Below are positions 16,131 through 25,864 of a stretch of DNA of 34,615 nucleotides, piece by piece (the stretch's first letter is position 1; every line of letters starts with the position of its first letter). The position numbers were made by a program, and so were the translations under genes. Source of the DNA: Desulfuromonadaceae bacterium (GTDB lineage: Bacteria; Desulfobacterota; Desulfuromonadia; Desulfuromonadales; Geopsychrobacteraceae). The stretch covers positions 1-34,615 of the forward strand of contig JADGED010000002.1 in the NCBI GenBank assembly GCA_016744555.1. Direction: 5' to 3'. The notes below the pieces were generated by a model. The model was not told the DNA's origin. It searched no databases and saw nothing but the letters and a program-made list of their open reading frames with translations.

Positions 16131-16969
16131 TAGCTTAAACTCCCAGCATCACCTTGCTTAAAAGTGGCATCAAAGTCGAGAATTTGCTGTAACAAGGCTT
16201 TAACTTGTGACAAAGGCAAAGAGTTAGCTCCATCGCACAATGCCTTATCGGGATTTTCGTGAACCTCCCAAAATAAACCATCAATGCCAGTTGCCGCAGC
16301 TGCCCTCGATAAAGCCCCAACATATTGCCGCTGACCTGAAGATGATCCACCAGCACCACCGGGCAATTGCACCGAATGGGTTGCATCAAACACTACCGGG
16401 TAGCCAAGTTCACGCATAATGACTAGCGAACGCATATCAACTACAAGATTGTTATAGCCAAAAGTAACGCCACGCTCGGTCAGTAAAATATTTTTGTTAC
16501 CGGTCGAAGCAATCTTGTTAACCCCATGCTCAATATCCCAAGGAGCGAGAAATTGTCCTTTTTTTAAATTAATTGCCTTACCACTATTACCAGCAGCAAC
16601 TAAAAGGTCGGTTTGTCGACTCAAAAATGCCGGAATCTGTAAGACATCTAAAACTTCTGCGGCAGCCTCAATCTGGCTAACGTCGTGAATATCAGAGATA
16701 ATAGGCAGTTCAAATTCTCTTTTGATCCGCTCTAGTAGGCGCAGCCCACGATCCATTCCCAAACCTCGAAAAGAGGTTACGGAAGTGCGATTAGCCTTAT
16801 CGTAAGAAGCCTTAAAAATAAGTTCACAGTTGAGCTCAGTAGCGATTTCCTTTAATCCGTCTGCTATTCGCAGCGTTAAATCTTCATCTTCAATTGCGCA
16901 CGGGCCCGCAATCAAAACAAGTTGCTTAGAACCACCAAAGCTGGTCGAACCAACCTCCACTTGAGACAT
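16130..16969 (-). CDS. kdsA: 3-deoxy-8-phosphooctulonate synthase
   Basis: KdsA condenses phosphoenolpyruvate with arabinose-5-phosphate to make Kdo-8-P. The 279-residue TIM-barrel protein shows LIAGPCAIE near the start, FKASYDKANRTS, and the FDATHSVQLPGG segment. Which metal class it belongs to was not resolved. It begins directly after the pyrG stop (TAAATG) and overlaps kdsD by one base. Confidence 0.96.
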   Translation of the reverse strand: MSQVEVGSTSFGGSKQLVLIAGPCAIEDEDLTLRIADGLKEIATELNCELIFKASYDKANRTSVTSFRGLGMDRGLRLLERIKREFELPIISDIHDVSQIEAAAEVLDVLQIPAFLSRQTDLLVAAGNSGKAINLKKGQFLAPWDIEHGVNKIASTGNKNILLTERGVTFGYNNLVVDMRSLVIMRELGYPVVFDATHSVQLPGGAGGSSSGQRQYVGALSRAAAATGIDGLFWEVHENPDKALCDGANSLPLSQVKALLQQILDFDATFKQGDAGSLS

Positions 16970-18574
16970 TTATTTACCCTCGTGCTGCTTTTGGCAGGCA
17001 CCGACAAAAGATTCAAATAAAGGGTGAGGATCCATTGGGCGTGATTTAAATTCAGGATGAAATTGACAACCAAGGAACCAAGGATGGTCGGTTAACTCAG
17101 CAATTTCAACTAAGTTTGACTCTGGGTTAATCCCAGAAAAGACTAATCCACAATCCTTTAGTTTATCTAAATAAGCATTATTAAACTCAAACCGATGACG
17201 GTGACGCTCAGAGAGGGAATCGGTGCCATAAATTCTACGTGCTAGAGTCCCTGCCTCTAATTCACATCGATAAGCACCTAGGCGCATAGTACCGCCCTTC
17301 TTTTTCACCTTTTTTTGCTCTTCCATAATGTGAATAATAGGGTTTTTAGCAGCTTCAACAAATTCGGCAGAGTGAGCATCTTCGATAGCACAAACGTGAC
17401 GAGAAAATTCAACTACCGCCATTTGCATCCCTAAACAAATGCCAAAGAATGGTATTTTATTTTCACGAGCATAACCAATAGCGGCTATTTTACCCTCACT
17501 GCCACGCTCGCCGAAGCCACCGGGGACAAGAATGCCATCGACGTCAGCAAAAGTATCGTTGATGCCATGGCGCTCCAGCGCTTCAGAATCAACATACTTT
17601 AAATTCACCCGGCAATTATTAGCGATTCCACCATGAGTAAGAGCTTCGGCCAAAGACTTGTAACTTTCGGTCAACCCAACATACTTACCAACCACAGCAA
17701 TCGTAGTTTCATTCGCAGGTTGTTTAACCCGTTCAACAATTCGTTCCCAACCAGACAAATCGGGAGATTTAGTCCAGATATTTAAATAATCTATAATTCG
17801 CTCATCCAAGCCTTCAGCATGAAACTCAGTAGGCACTTCATAGATGGTTCCAACGTCACGAGCAGTAATTACTGCGGCTTCAGGAACATTACAAAATAGT
17901 GCAATTTTCGCTTTCATTTCCCGAGGAATTTCACGATCACAGCGACATAACAAAATGTCCGGCTGAATACCTATCTCGCGCAAGTCCTTAACACTGTGCT
18001 GAGTCGGCTTAGTCTTCAATTCACCAGCAGTAGCAATGTATGGAACCAGGGTCAAATGGAGGTAAAGTACACTATCACGATCTAAGTCGGCACGGAATTG
18101 GCGGATAGCTTCAAGAAACGGGAGTGATTCAATATCGCCAACGGTTCCACCGACTTCGACAATGGCAATATCGACATCTTTGGCATTATCAAGGATCTTC
18201 TGTTTAATTTCGTTGGTAATGTGAGGGATAACTTGCACCGTACCACCGAGATAATCGCCACGACGTTCTTTACGGATAACAGAATCGTATACTTGACCAG
18301 TGGTAAAGTTAGACTTACGCGACAATGTTGCCGAGGTGTAACGTTCGTAGTGGCCTAAATCGAGATCAGTTTCAGCGCCATCATCAGTAACAAAAACTTC
18401 ACCGTGCTGTAGCGGGCTCATCGTACCGGGGTCAACGTTAATATAGGGATCCATTTTCTGCATAGAAACCTTGAGCCCACGGGACTCCATTAATGCTCCA
18501 ATCGAAGCTGCCGCCAACCCTTTTCCAAGAGAAGATACCACCCCACCAGTCACAAAGAGAAACTTTGTCTTCAT
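16970..18574 (-). CDS. pyrG: CTP synthase
   Basis: PyrG makes CTP from UTP, ATP and glutamine; CTP is also the co-substrate of KdsB next door. The 534-residue protein has the synthetase domain with TGGVVSSLGKGLAAASIG at the N-terminus, and a class I glutamine amidotransferase domain with the nucleophile motif GICLGMQ and the HPEFKSRP catalytic His/Glu. It follows a 152-base gap after kdsB in which no strong promoter or terminator was seen. The ATG has an AGGATGGA stretch upstream. Confidence 0.97.
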   Translation of the reverse strand: MKTKFLFVTGGVVSSLGKGLAAASIGALMESRGLKVSMQKMDPYINVDPGTMSPLQHGEVFVTDDGAETDLDLGHYERYTSATLSRKSNFTTGQVYDSVIRKERRGDYLGGTVQVIPHITNEIKQKILDNAKDVDIAIVEVGGTVGDIESLPFLEAIRQFRADLDRDSVLYLHLTLVPYIATAGELKTKPTQHSVKDLREIGIQPDILLCRCDREIPREMKAKIALFCNVPEAAVITARDVGTIYEVPTEFHAEGLDERIIDYLNIWTKSPDLSGWERIVERVKQPANETTIAVVGKYVGLTESYKSLAEALTHGGIANNCRVNLKYVDSEALERHGINDTFADVDGILVPGGFGERGSEGKIAAIGYARENKIPFFGICLGMQMAVVEFSRHVCAIEDAHSAEFVEAAKNPIIHIMEEQKKVKKKGGTMRLGAYRCELEAGTLARRIYGTDSLSERHRHRFEFNNAYLDKLKDCGLVFSGINPESNLVEIAELTDHPWFLGCQFHPEFKSRPMDPHPLFESFVGACQKQHEGK

Positions 18575-18726
18575 TTATCTAGTCCATCCTTATTCAAAAA
18601 CTATGACGTTAATTGTTGCCAATACTAACAACCCTAAAAGAAGATACTACACAGATTTTCAAGCGAAAGAAAGCCCGTTATGCAAAAAACCATCCACATC
18701 AACAAAAAAGAAACAAACTGCCGATA

Positions 18727-19488
18727 TTACAGGTTTTCTACGTTCATAAGTTTTGCGACTCGATCCAAGTCTGCCGGGGTATCTACACCATGGCAACTGA
18801 ATTGGGTTTCTGCTACATATAGACCAATTCCCCGCTCTAAAGCCCGCAACTGTTCCAAATTTTCTAAATTTTCTAGCGGCGTTTTGGGCCAGGTCGGGTA
18901 ATCAAGTAATAATTTCCGGCGATATACATAGAGGCCAATGTGTCGCAATACCCCTAACTGCGGCAACTCTATCGCCAGTTGTTCAGAGTTTAAATCACGC
19001 GGCCAGGGAATCGGAGCACGGGAAAAATAGAGAGCTAGCCCAGACTGAGACTTAACCACCTTAACCACATTTGGATTATGAAAATCATCCACTTGATCAA
19101 TAGGTGCAGCCAATGTCCCCATCTCAATCTGCCGATTTTCTAGTAGTGGTGCAATCGCCTGATCTACCATTCGTGGATCAATTAATGGTTCATCGCCTTG
19201 CACATTAACAATCAATTCTGCATCAATTTTCTCTGCGACTTCTGCCAAGCGATCAGTCCCAGTAGGATGGTCAGCGCGGGTCAACATTACTTCACCACCA
19301 AAACCTTCAACAACTGCCGCTATACGTTCGTCATCGGTTGCAACAATAACCCGGTTTACCATTACTGCCTTAGCAACTCGTTGACAAACGTGTTGAATCA
19401 TCGGCAAGCCATTTATCAACGCTAATGGTTTACCCGGAAACCGAGTAGAACCATAACGAGCTGGAATTATTGCAGTTACATTTGCCAT
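18727..19488 (-). CDS. kdsB: 3-deoxy-manno-octulosonate cytidylyltransferase
   Basis: KdsB activates Kdo with CTP to give CMP-Kdo for lipid A glycosylation. The 253-residue protein begins with the nucleotide-binding motif IIPARYGSTRFPGKPLA and contains VNVQGDEPLI and the HIGLYVYRR segment of the family. An AAAGG site lies seven bases before the ATG. It is 33 bases downstream of lnt and starts the Kdo gene run. Confidence 0.96.
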   Translation of the reverse strand: MANVTAIIPARYGSTRFPGKPLALINGLPMIQHVCQRVAKAVMVNRVIVATDDERIAAVVEGFGGEVMLTRADHPTGTDRLAEVAEKIDAELIVNVQGDEPLIDPRMVDQAIAPLLENRQIEMGTLAAPIDQVDDFHNPNVVKVVKSQSGLALYFSRAPIPWPRDLNSEQLAIELPQLGVLRHIGLYVYRRKLLLDYPTWPKTPLENLENLEQLRALERGIGLYVAETQFSCHGVDTPADLDRVAKLMNVENL

Positions 19489-19521
19489 TTTAAAACCTTT
19501 CCACCCGAGAAACTAAAAACA

Positions 19522-21036
19522 TTAGTTTTGTTTTCTCTGTGACCATACAACGATTACAAATCCAAACGTAATTAGGAGACAAAACTGGGCAAAGACATCC
19601 CCATGTCTAGTATAAAAAGTACCTTCAGCCCCTAACCCAACCTGCCCACTCAAGTGCAAAGATTCAAATATCGGTCCGGCCAACGTCACTTTTCCGGCAG
19701 GAGAAATCAACGCCGAAACACCAGTATTTGCAGCTCTAGCAAGCCAAATGCGATTCTCAATTGCTCGAAATCGGGTCATTGCCAACAGTTGATAAGGTGC
19801 CGAACTACGCCCAAACCAAGCATCATTGGTTAAATTAACCAATAAACTGCTGCCTTCCTGAACATACTTGCGTGCTAAATCTGGGAAAATTGCTTCATAA
19901 CAAATCAAAACGCCCAGACTATGTCCATTCAATAACAACGGGTGCACTTCCCCCGGAGTAAAGTCACCGACCCCAACGACCATTTTCTTTATAAAGGTTA
20001 AAAACCGCCCAAAAGGGACATATTCACCAAACGGCACCAGATGAATTTTATCCGAATAACCGAGCGTTCTACCGGTGGTAGAAAGTAGGTAAGCACGATT
20101 ATAGTATTGATATTTATTAGCTGCAATTTTGCTGTAAGCTGGACTACCAAGCAACAACGGAACCTGTAATTTCTCTGGCAAACCTTTTACTTTTACAGCC
20201 AAAGCTGAACTATCTTGCAAGAAAAATGGCGTTGCTGCCTCTGGCCAAATCAATAAATCGGGATTACCTGATGCTGCATTAGTCGACAATTTTGTATATT
20301 GATCGATCGTAGCTTCCCGATACTCTGGGCTCCACTTTTGTTCCTGGGCAATATTCCCTTGGATAAGGGCAACCTTAAGTTGCTCACTACGAATATCTAA
20401 TGGTTGCCAATGCCGCCAAACTCCATAACCAAAATGACTAATCGAGATCGCCATTACTATAATCACACCTAAGCGTGCTAGACGACTCTTGGGTTCAGCG
20501 ATAATCCCGGCAATAGCGCAGTTAACTGCTACCAACATCAGGCTTACCCCATACACTCCGGTAACATCTGAACTTTGGATGGCTAAAGAAAAGTTTTGCT
20601 GCGAATAACCTATAGTTGCCCATGGGAACCCGGTAAACAGCCAGCCACGAAGATATTCTAACGCCACCCAAACTGGAGGGAGAACAAACAGAGATGGTAT
20701 TTTTAGCAGCTGCTCAAGTCGCCATGACAACCAAGTGGCCAAACCAAAATAAGTGGCTAAATAGGTAATTAAAAAAAGATATGCAAGCAAGGAAAAGATG
20801 GGCAAAAGACCACCGTAAGTGGTCATAACGTTATTTAACCAATAAAGGACTGCAGCAAAAAAAAACAATCCTGCTGCGAAACCTGCAGCAAATGGGCGCT
20901 GTCGTACAACTAAAAAAAGAGGGATTAAGACAATCCAAGAGCGAAAAAACAGATGGGGAAACGCAAATGGCACCGCTAATAACAAACCAGAGCCGGCGGC
21001 AATAATTAAATTCCGGTCAAATTTGAGCAACCGCAT
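19522..21036 (-). CDS. lnt: Apolipoprotein N-acyltransferase
   Basis: Lnt adds the third acyl chain to the N-terminal cysteine of lipoproteins at the inner membrane. The 504-residue protein has several N-terminal membrane segments (about 10-205), a periplasmic nitrilase domain, and a final C-terminal helix. The Glu-Lys-Cys triad is visible: Glu266 in WPEAATP, Lys330 in SDKIHLVPFGEY and Cys379 in LICYEAIFP. The ATG at 21036 overlaps the upstream corC-like stop as TGATG; a TTG one codon earlier is disregarded. Confidence 0.95.
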   Translation of the reverse strand: MRLLKFDRNLIIAAGSGLLLAVPFAFPHLFFRSWIVLIPLFLVVRQRPFAAGFAAGLFFFAAVLYWLNNVMTTYGGLLPIFSLLAYLFLITYLATYFGLATWLSWRLEQLLKIPSLFVLPPVWVALEYLRGWLFTGFPWATIGYSQQNFSLAIQSSDVTGVYGVSLMLVAVNCAIAGIIAEPKSRLARLGVIIVMAISISHFGYGVWRHWQPLDIRSEQLKVALIQGNIAQEQKWSPEYREATIDQYTKLSTNAASGNPDLLIWPEAATPFFLQDSSALAVKVKGLPEKLQVPLLLGSPAYSKIAANKYQYYNRAYLLSTTGRTLGYSDKIHLVPFGEYVPFGRFLTFIKKMVVGVGDFTPGEVHPLLLNGHSLGVLICYEAIFPDLARKYVQEGSSLLVNLTNDAWFGRSSAPYQLLAMTRFRAIENRIWLARAANTGVSALISPAGKVTLAGPIFESLHLSGQVGLGAEGTFYTRHGDVFAQFCLLITFGFVIVVWSQRKQN

Positions 21037-21896
21037 CAATGCTCGTCACCAATTACTTTAGTGGCTACCAATGGCATAATTCGCAGTTGCCGGATAACAC
21101 GTTGATCGCCTTTGATAATTTCCATGTCGACATCACCAACTCGTACTCGTTCTCCAACTATAGGAACTCGACCGAACTGCTCAATAACATAGCCACCGAC
21201 GGTATCAAACTTTTCCCGCTCTACCTCAATATCAAAATATTCTTCATATTCTTCAATACTTAACCGGCCATCTACTAACAGAGTCCCATCAGCTTGCTCG
21301 ATCAATAATTTTTCTTCCAGATCGTACTCATCTTGTATTTCACCAACAATTTCTTCGATCAAATCTTCGATAGTAACCAAGCCTGAAGTACCACCATACT
21401 CGTCAATGACAATCGCCATATGCACTCGAGCAGACTGAAACTCCTTAAGCATTACATTGACCTGCTTTGATTCTGGGATCAAAAACGGTTGGCGCATTAT
21501 GTTATCAAGCGAAAGGGTCTCTAAAGGTTGCCCCCAATAGTGAAGCAAATCCTTGGCATATACCAAACCAATTATATTATCGATATTATTTTTGTAGATA
21601 GGGATACGTGAATGGCCAGAATCAAGAATTATCTGCAAAACAGAACTAAATGGAGCTTCGGCATCAGCACATACAATTTCAGTCCTTGGCACCATGATCT
21701 CGCGAACGATGGTTTCATCGAGCTCAAGGATGGATTGCAACATATCACCCTCTTCTTCGTCGATAATCCCGTGTTGCTCAGATGCGTCAATTAGCTCCTG
21801 TAATTCTTCTTCGCTTGTTGCTTGCGGTTGCAGACTTATCCGTTTGCGAACTTTTTGCCACCAACCGACCGGCTTAACTGAATGATCATGACCCAC
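21036..21896 (-). CDS. CorC/HlyC-family CBS-domain protein
   Basis: The 286-residue protein has a short N-terminal linker with EEELQELIDASEQHGIIDEEE, a CBS pair (about 65-190, IMVPRTEIV and YGGTSGLVTIEDL) and the C-terminal CorC_HlyC domain (about 205-275). It lacks the DUF21/CNNM membrane domain, like E. coli CorC (YbeX). CorC has been linked to magnesium/cobalt efflux and, by its constant position beside ybeY, to ribosome biology. The start is taken as GTG 21896, ten bases after an AGGAG site. Precise function is uncertain. Confidence 0.88.
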   Translation of the reverse strand: MGHDHSVKPVGWWQKVRKRISLQPQATSEEELQELIDASEQHGIIDEEEGDMLQSILELDETIVREIMVPRTEIVCADAEAPFSSVLQIILDSGHSRIPIYKNNIDNIIGLVYAKDLLHYWGQPLETLSLDNIMRQPFLIPESKQVNVMLKEFQSARVHMAIVIDEYGGTSGLVTIEDLIEEIVGEIQDEYDLEEKLLIEQADGTLLVDGRLSIEEYEEYFDIEVEREKFDTVGGYVIEQFGRVPIVGERVRVGDVDMEIIKGDQRVIRQLRIMPLVATKVIGDEH

Positions 21897-21917
21897 TACA
21901 ACGTTACTCCTATGTTA

Positions 21918-22382
21918 TCAACATTCCACTTCAAGAGAAAATTCCTGCAGCAAAAGGGCAAAAACTTCGGCCTCTTTAGCTTCCATCAGGTCCGCTTCAG
22001 CAGCAGTACCACGTTCGTGATCGTAACCAACTAGATGCAAAATACCATGCAGCAACAAAAACCAAATTTCATGGAGAAATGGGATATCAGCTTCTACAGC
22101 ATCGCTTGCTGCCCTTTCTGCCGAGATAACAACGTCACCTAACAGTAACGGCACTAAACCAGCACCTTCGCCCTCTTGCATAGCAAAGGATATGACATTT
22201 GTTGGCCGATCACGCTGCAAATATTCACAATTTATCTGCTGAATTCCAGCATTGTCAAGGAACACAATTGACAATTCAGCATCAGGATATCCCAAGACGC
22301 TTAAGATCTTCTGAGCTATCCTTCGCAGTTGCAGCTTCGGGATCTTGTGCTGCTTCTGGCGGTTTTCTATCTGAATTTGCAC
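21918..22382 (-). CDS. ybeY: rRNA maturation endoribonuclease YbeY
   Basis: YbeY is a zinc-dependent endoribonuclease acting in 16S rRNA 3' maturation and ribosome quality control. In 154 residues it has the family start IQIENRQ, the RPTNVISFAM motif and the metal site HGILHLVGYDH (His112, His116, His122). The GTG at 22382 is supported by GAGG seven bases upstream and by the conserved N-terminus. This start lies inside the upstream pgpH-type gene, giving a 101-base overlap in another frame. Confidence 0.93.
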   Translation of the reverse strand: MQIQIENRQKQHKIPKLQLRRIAQKILSVLGYPDAELSIVFLDNAGIQQINCEYLQRDRPTNVISFAMQEGEGAGLVPLLLGDVVISAERAASDAVEADIPFLHEIWFLLLHGILHLVGYDHERGTAAEADLMEAKEAEVFALLLQEFSLEVEC

Positions 22383-24693
22383 TTTTAGTCCTCACCTTTT
22401 CTTTAACTACACCGGGCTCACTGTTACCATTTTTTTCCCGCACAATATGTACAGGTTCAGGATAATCGACTCGGTGGTGGAAAGAGCCAGATAAAATTCG
22501 GTTAAAACTTTTAGCAATTAAATTTAAATCTTTCAGCGTCAAATCACATTCATTCAACTGGCCATCGATAAAAATATTATTTATAAGTTTTTGCACCATC
22601 CCCTGAATCCTCGCCGGAGTTGGGTCGGTCAAAGTGCGACTGGCTGCTTCAACTGCATCGGCTAACATAATAAGAGCTGCTTCACGGGTTTGTGGTTTTG
22701 GACCATGGTAGCGATAATCGCGCTCATCGACCTGCTGTACTCCTGGGTCAGATTGGTTTTTTGCCCGCTCATAAAAAAACTTAATCAAACCAGTACCATG
22801 ATGTTGCTGAATAATCTCAATTATCTCTGAGCCAAGGCGGTGTTCGCGCGCCAAATCAATTCCGTCTTTTACGTGAGATGTCAAAATCAAAGCACTCATA
22901 GAGGGGGTCAACTTATCGTGCTTATTACGTTGCCCGCCTGAGTTTTCAATAAAATAGAGGGGTTTTTTAATTTTGCCAATATCATGATAATAAGCCGCAA
23001 CCCGAGTTAATAATGGATTTGCATTTACCGCCTCGGCAGCTGCTTCGGCCAAATTACCAACTAAAATTGAATGGTGATAAGTCCCCGGAGCTTCTATCAT
23101 TAGCTCGCGCAGAATCGGAGCATTCATATTAGCCAATTCTAGCAATTTAATATCGGTAGTATACTTAAATAACAGTTCAACTAGCGGAATGGTGCCATTC
23201 ACTATGACAGCACTACTGATTCCGCCCAGCATACCAAAACCAAGCTTCCACAGAAGCTGCAACTCAAAGTTACGTCCGCTCAAAAGATGGATGCCAATGA
23301 TCATCGCTACATTGATCAAGCCAATCCATAGGCCAGCACGGTAAAGAGTCGTACGGCGCTGACAATGACGGACCCCATGCGCACCGACTAGACTTGAGGT
23401 CAAAACATAGAAAGCCATAAGCAGGCTATTACCAAACAAAACACCGGCTAAAATAGCGCAACAAACAGAGAACAAAAAGGCTGTTTCAGAATTAAGGACA
23501 ATGCGCACCAGCATCGCCCCAAGGGCAAAAGGAATGGCATAAAGGTAAGCGGATGATTCAATATAAGCGAAATTCGTACCAACCCCAGCCGCAATAAAAA
23601 TGGATATTTTTATCAACACAAACAGAGAAACGGCAACTCCAGCCAAAAACAACAAATCTCTCAAATCAGGGCAAAACTTACTGATATTTCGTTTAGCAAA
23701 ATAAAAGCCAACATAAATCAACAATAGCGAACAAATGATCAAGCCAGCTGCGGTTTGAATGCTGCGATTATCGCGGCCAGAATCTCTAATTTCCTGCAGT
23801 TTGACAATTTGCTCAGCGGTAACCCTCGCCCCTTCACGGACTACCATTTCGCCTTTTTTAACTTGAAATAATACTGGCGCTACCTGCTCTCTGGCCAATG
23901 CTTGTCGCTGATCAGTTTCCAGTTGATCAAAAACCAAGCTCGGACTTAGTTGCTGTGTTACCAGCTCCAGTAGCAATTGCTGTTGCGCAGTTGTCACCTC
24001 AGGTATCTGTAATAATTTCTCATTAGCCAGGCTCAGAGCATCGTTAAGACCTATGGTTCCAGTAAATAACCGTTGGTCAAGGTCCCGTTCGTCCTGCGTA
24101 TCAATAACTACTATGCCGCTATCACGATCAACTTTAAACTTTTGCAAATTAGCCACAATTGGCAAAGCAAACACTGGGTGCAACAGTTTATCGGCGAGAA
24201 TAGTGACATTTTGATTAGCAAAAAAACTGAGAGTTTCCTGAAAATCAGCGGCGATCAACGAGATACCCAATTCATCTTCAAGCTGAGATAAAAATTCGTC
24301 GTAATCAATACTTTCAACACCGCTTTGCCTGACGGTAAAAAGGTGAAACGTTTCACCGACTTGCTCCAGTGAGCGCGCACCTGCAGTTGCATCAAAACGA
24401 TAGATAATTGGCGAATTGTCTGCTGCCTCAGCTCGCTTTGCTTCAGTTAAAGGGGCATCTTCGATCAGCAAATCTCGAGGAGATTTAATATCACGAGTCG
24501 CAATATCACCGGGGATATAATAGTTTGGAATCAATCCCCCTTTAGGGACAATAATCAAGGCCAATAACACCACAACAACTGCCAATAACCAAAGCTCAAA
24601 ACGGTTCTGTCTTTGGTTGCGCAACCCCTGCAGACCGCCAGCAAACAAAGTGGCACGGTTTAATTGTGATTGTTTTTTTTCTTCTTTAGTCAT
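22282..24693 (-). CDS. 7TM HD-domain phosphohydrolase, PgpH type (cyclic di-AMP phosphodiesterase-like)
   Basis: The 803-residue protein has one N-terminal membrane helix (about 33-51), an extracytoplasmic 7TMR-HDED region (about 55-310), seven or so membrane helices (about 313-505) and a cytoplasmic HD domain. Likely metal ligands are His541, His570-Asp571 (YYHDIGK), His607, His631-His632 and Asp679. In Firmicutes this architecture (PgpH) hydrolyses cyclic di-AMP; the gene is also a standard neighbour of phoH and ybeY in other phyla, where its substrate is less certain. The tail after about residue 750 is polar and low in complexity, and its last 33 residues are encoded by DNA shared with ybeY. 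GAGG lies close to the ATG. Confidence 0.92.
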   Translation of the reverse strand: MTKEEKKQSQLNRATLFAGGLQGLRNQRQNRFELWLLAVVVVLLALIIVPKGGLIPNYYIPGDIATRDIKSPRDLLIEDAPLTEAKRAEAADNSPIIYRFDATAGARSLEQVGETFHLFTVRQSGVESIDYDEFLSQLEDELGISLIAADFQETLSFFANQNVTILADKLLHPVFALPIVANLQKFKVDRDSGIVVIDTQDERDLDQRLFTGTIGLNDALSLANEKLLQIPEVTTAQQQLLLELVTQQLSPSLVFDQLETDQRQALAREQVAPVLFQVKKGEMVVREGARVTAEQIVKLQEIRDSGRDNRSIQTAAGLIICSLLLIYVGFYFAKRNISKFCPDLRDLLFLAGVAVSLFVLIKISIFIAAGVGTNFAYIESSAYLYAIPFALGAMLVRIVLNSETAFLFSVCCAILAGVLFGNSLLMAFYVLTSSLVGAHGVRHCQRRTTLYRAGLWIGLINVAMIIGIHLLSGRNFELQLLWKLGFGMLGGISSAVIVNGTIPLVELLFKYTTDIKLLELANMNAPILRELMIEAPGTYHHSILVGNLAEAAAEAVNANPLLTRVAAYYHDIGKIKKPLYFIENSGGQRNKHDKLTPSMSALILTSHVKDGIDLAREHRLGSEIIEIIQQHHGTGLIKFFYERAKNQSDPGVQQVDERDYRYHGPKPQTREAALIMLADAVEAASRTLTDPTPARIQGMVQKLINNIFIDGQLNECDLTLKDLNLIAKSFNRILSGSFHHRVDYPEPVHIVREKNGNSEPGVVKEKVRTKSANSDRKPPEAAQDPEAATAKDSSEDLKRLGIS

Positions 24694-24729
24694 AAATCCT
24701 CAATACCATAAATAAATAATGGTACACGG

Positions 24730-25686
24730 TTATTTTTTATCTGCCGCCTGATATGCCCTAACAATAGCCTGGACAATTGGATGGCGTACAACGTCTACAT
24801 CACTAAAATGGGTAAAAGATATTCCCTCTACACCATCTAAAACATTTACCGCATGTAACAATCCAGACTGCTTATCTCTGGGCAAATCAATCTGAGTAAC
24901 ATCACCTGTTATAACTGCCTGGCTCCCGAATCCAAGCCGAGTCAAAAACATTTTCATCTGCTCAACAGTTGTATTTTGCCCTTCATCAAGTATGATAAAG
25001 GCATCATTCAACGTTCTTCCACGCATAAATGCCAATGGGGCAACCTCAACAACACCTTTTTCGAGCAATGCCTGCCCTTTTTCCAATTCTATCATGTCGT
25101 AAAAGGCATCGTAGAGTGGGCGTAGATAAGGATTAACTTTTTCCGCTAGATCGCCGGGTAAAAACCCCAATTTTTCACCAGCTTCTACCGCTGGGCGCAC
25201 CAATATAATGCGACTCACTTCCTTGCGCATTAAAGCAGCAACTCCCATCGCCATAGCGAGGTAAGTCTTGCCGGTGCCGGCGGGACCAACACCAAACACA
25301 ACGTGATTATTCCTAATACTATCTATATAGTTTTTTTGCGCCAAACTTTTGGGAGAGATAAGCTTATTGCGCGCTGAAATAAAGACAGTGTCACAAAATA
25401 TGTCGCGCAAAGAGGTCGTTGAATCGGCAGATAAAATGCGGATTGCATAATCAATATCGGGGGGATAAATAGGCATATCCGCCTGCAATAGCAGCGTTAA
25501 TTCCTCGAGCAGGCGGGAGCCAACATGAACCTGAGCTGCATCACCAGAGATATGGACAACGGTCCCCTGACTGCCAAGGCGAATGCCGAGTTTTTTTTCT
25601 ATTAGTTTAAGATATTTATTCTGCTGACCGAACAGTTGAGCGGCTAAAGCCGCTTCGCCAACATCAAACTTTTTATTGGAGTTCAT
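24730..25686 (-). CDS. PhoH family ATPase (YbeZ type)
   Basis: The 318-residue protein carries a P-loop GPAGTGKT (134-141), the RIILVRPAVEAGEKLGFLPG segment, and Walker B with AFIILDEGQNT, all typical of the PhoH core. The first 100 residues, with VVHISGDAAQVH, resemble the small nucleic-acid-binding domain of YbeZ-type members. YbeZ associates with YbeY in other bacteria, and here it is the first gene of the phoH-pgpH-ybeY-corC-lnt run. The ATG faces a 178-base divergent promoter region. Confidence 0.93.
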   Translation of the reverse strand: MNSNKKFDVGEAALAAQLFGQQNKYLKLIEKKLGIRLGSQGTVVHISGDAAQVHVGSRLLEELTLLLQADMPIYPPDIDYAIRILSADSTTSLRDIFCDTVFISARNKLISPKSLAQKNYIDSIRNNHVVFGVGPAGTGKTYLAMAMGVAALMRKEVSRIILVRPAVEAGEKLGFLPGDLAEKVNPYLRPLYDAFYDMIELEKGQALLEKGVVEVAPLAFMRGRTLNDAFIILDEGQNTTVEQMKMFLTRLGFGSQAVITGDVTQIDLPRDKQSGLLHAVNVLDGVEGISFTHFSDVDVVRHPIVQAIVRAYQAADKK

Positions 25687-25864
25687 AGGCAGATATTTGT
25701 TGATATGTTATATATTTTCACGTCGCAGAAGTTACCACCAACGCCAAACAAATGCAACAAATTGACCACACGTAGGAACAGCAGTTATCATCACCTTTTA
25801 CCTAGAGTATCTGCTATAGTTATCAAACATCTACGATTAATCTTAATGACTATTTGAGGGAATT
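25687..25864. promoter_or_regulatory. Divergent promoter region between phoH and the HEAT-like gene
   Basis: This 178-base gap serves genes leaving in both directions. On the plus strand an extended -10 (TG-C-TATAGT, 25812-25820) lies about 45 bases before the GTG at 25865. On the minus strand a TATAAC (25707-25712) lies about 20 bases before the phoH ATG, without a clear -35. No operator-like dyad was noticed. Confidence 0.45.

Noticed and set aside
18575..18726. Possible promoter for pyrG in the kdsB-pyrG gap
   Set aside because: A TTGAAA is present, but no convincing -10 box lies at 16-18 bases, so no feature is called.
24704..24724. Small hairpin (TACCAT/ATGGTA) between pgpH-type gene and phoH
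   Set aside because: Six A/T-rich pairs around a 9-base loop is weak and easily due to chance in this AT-rich gap.
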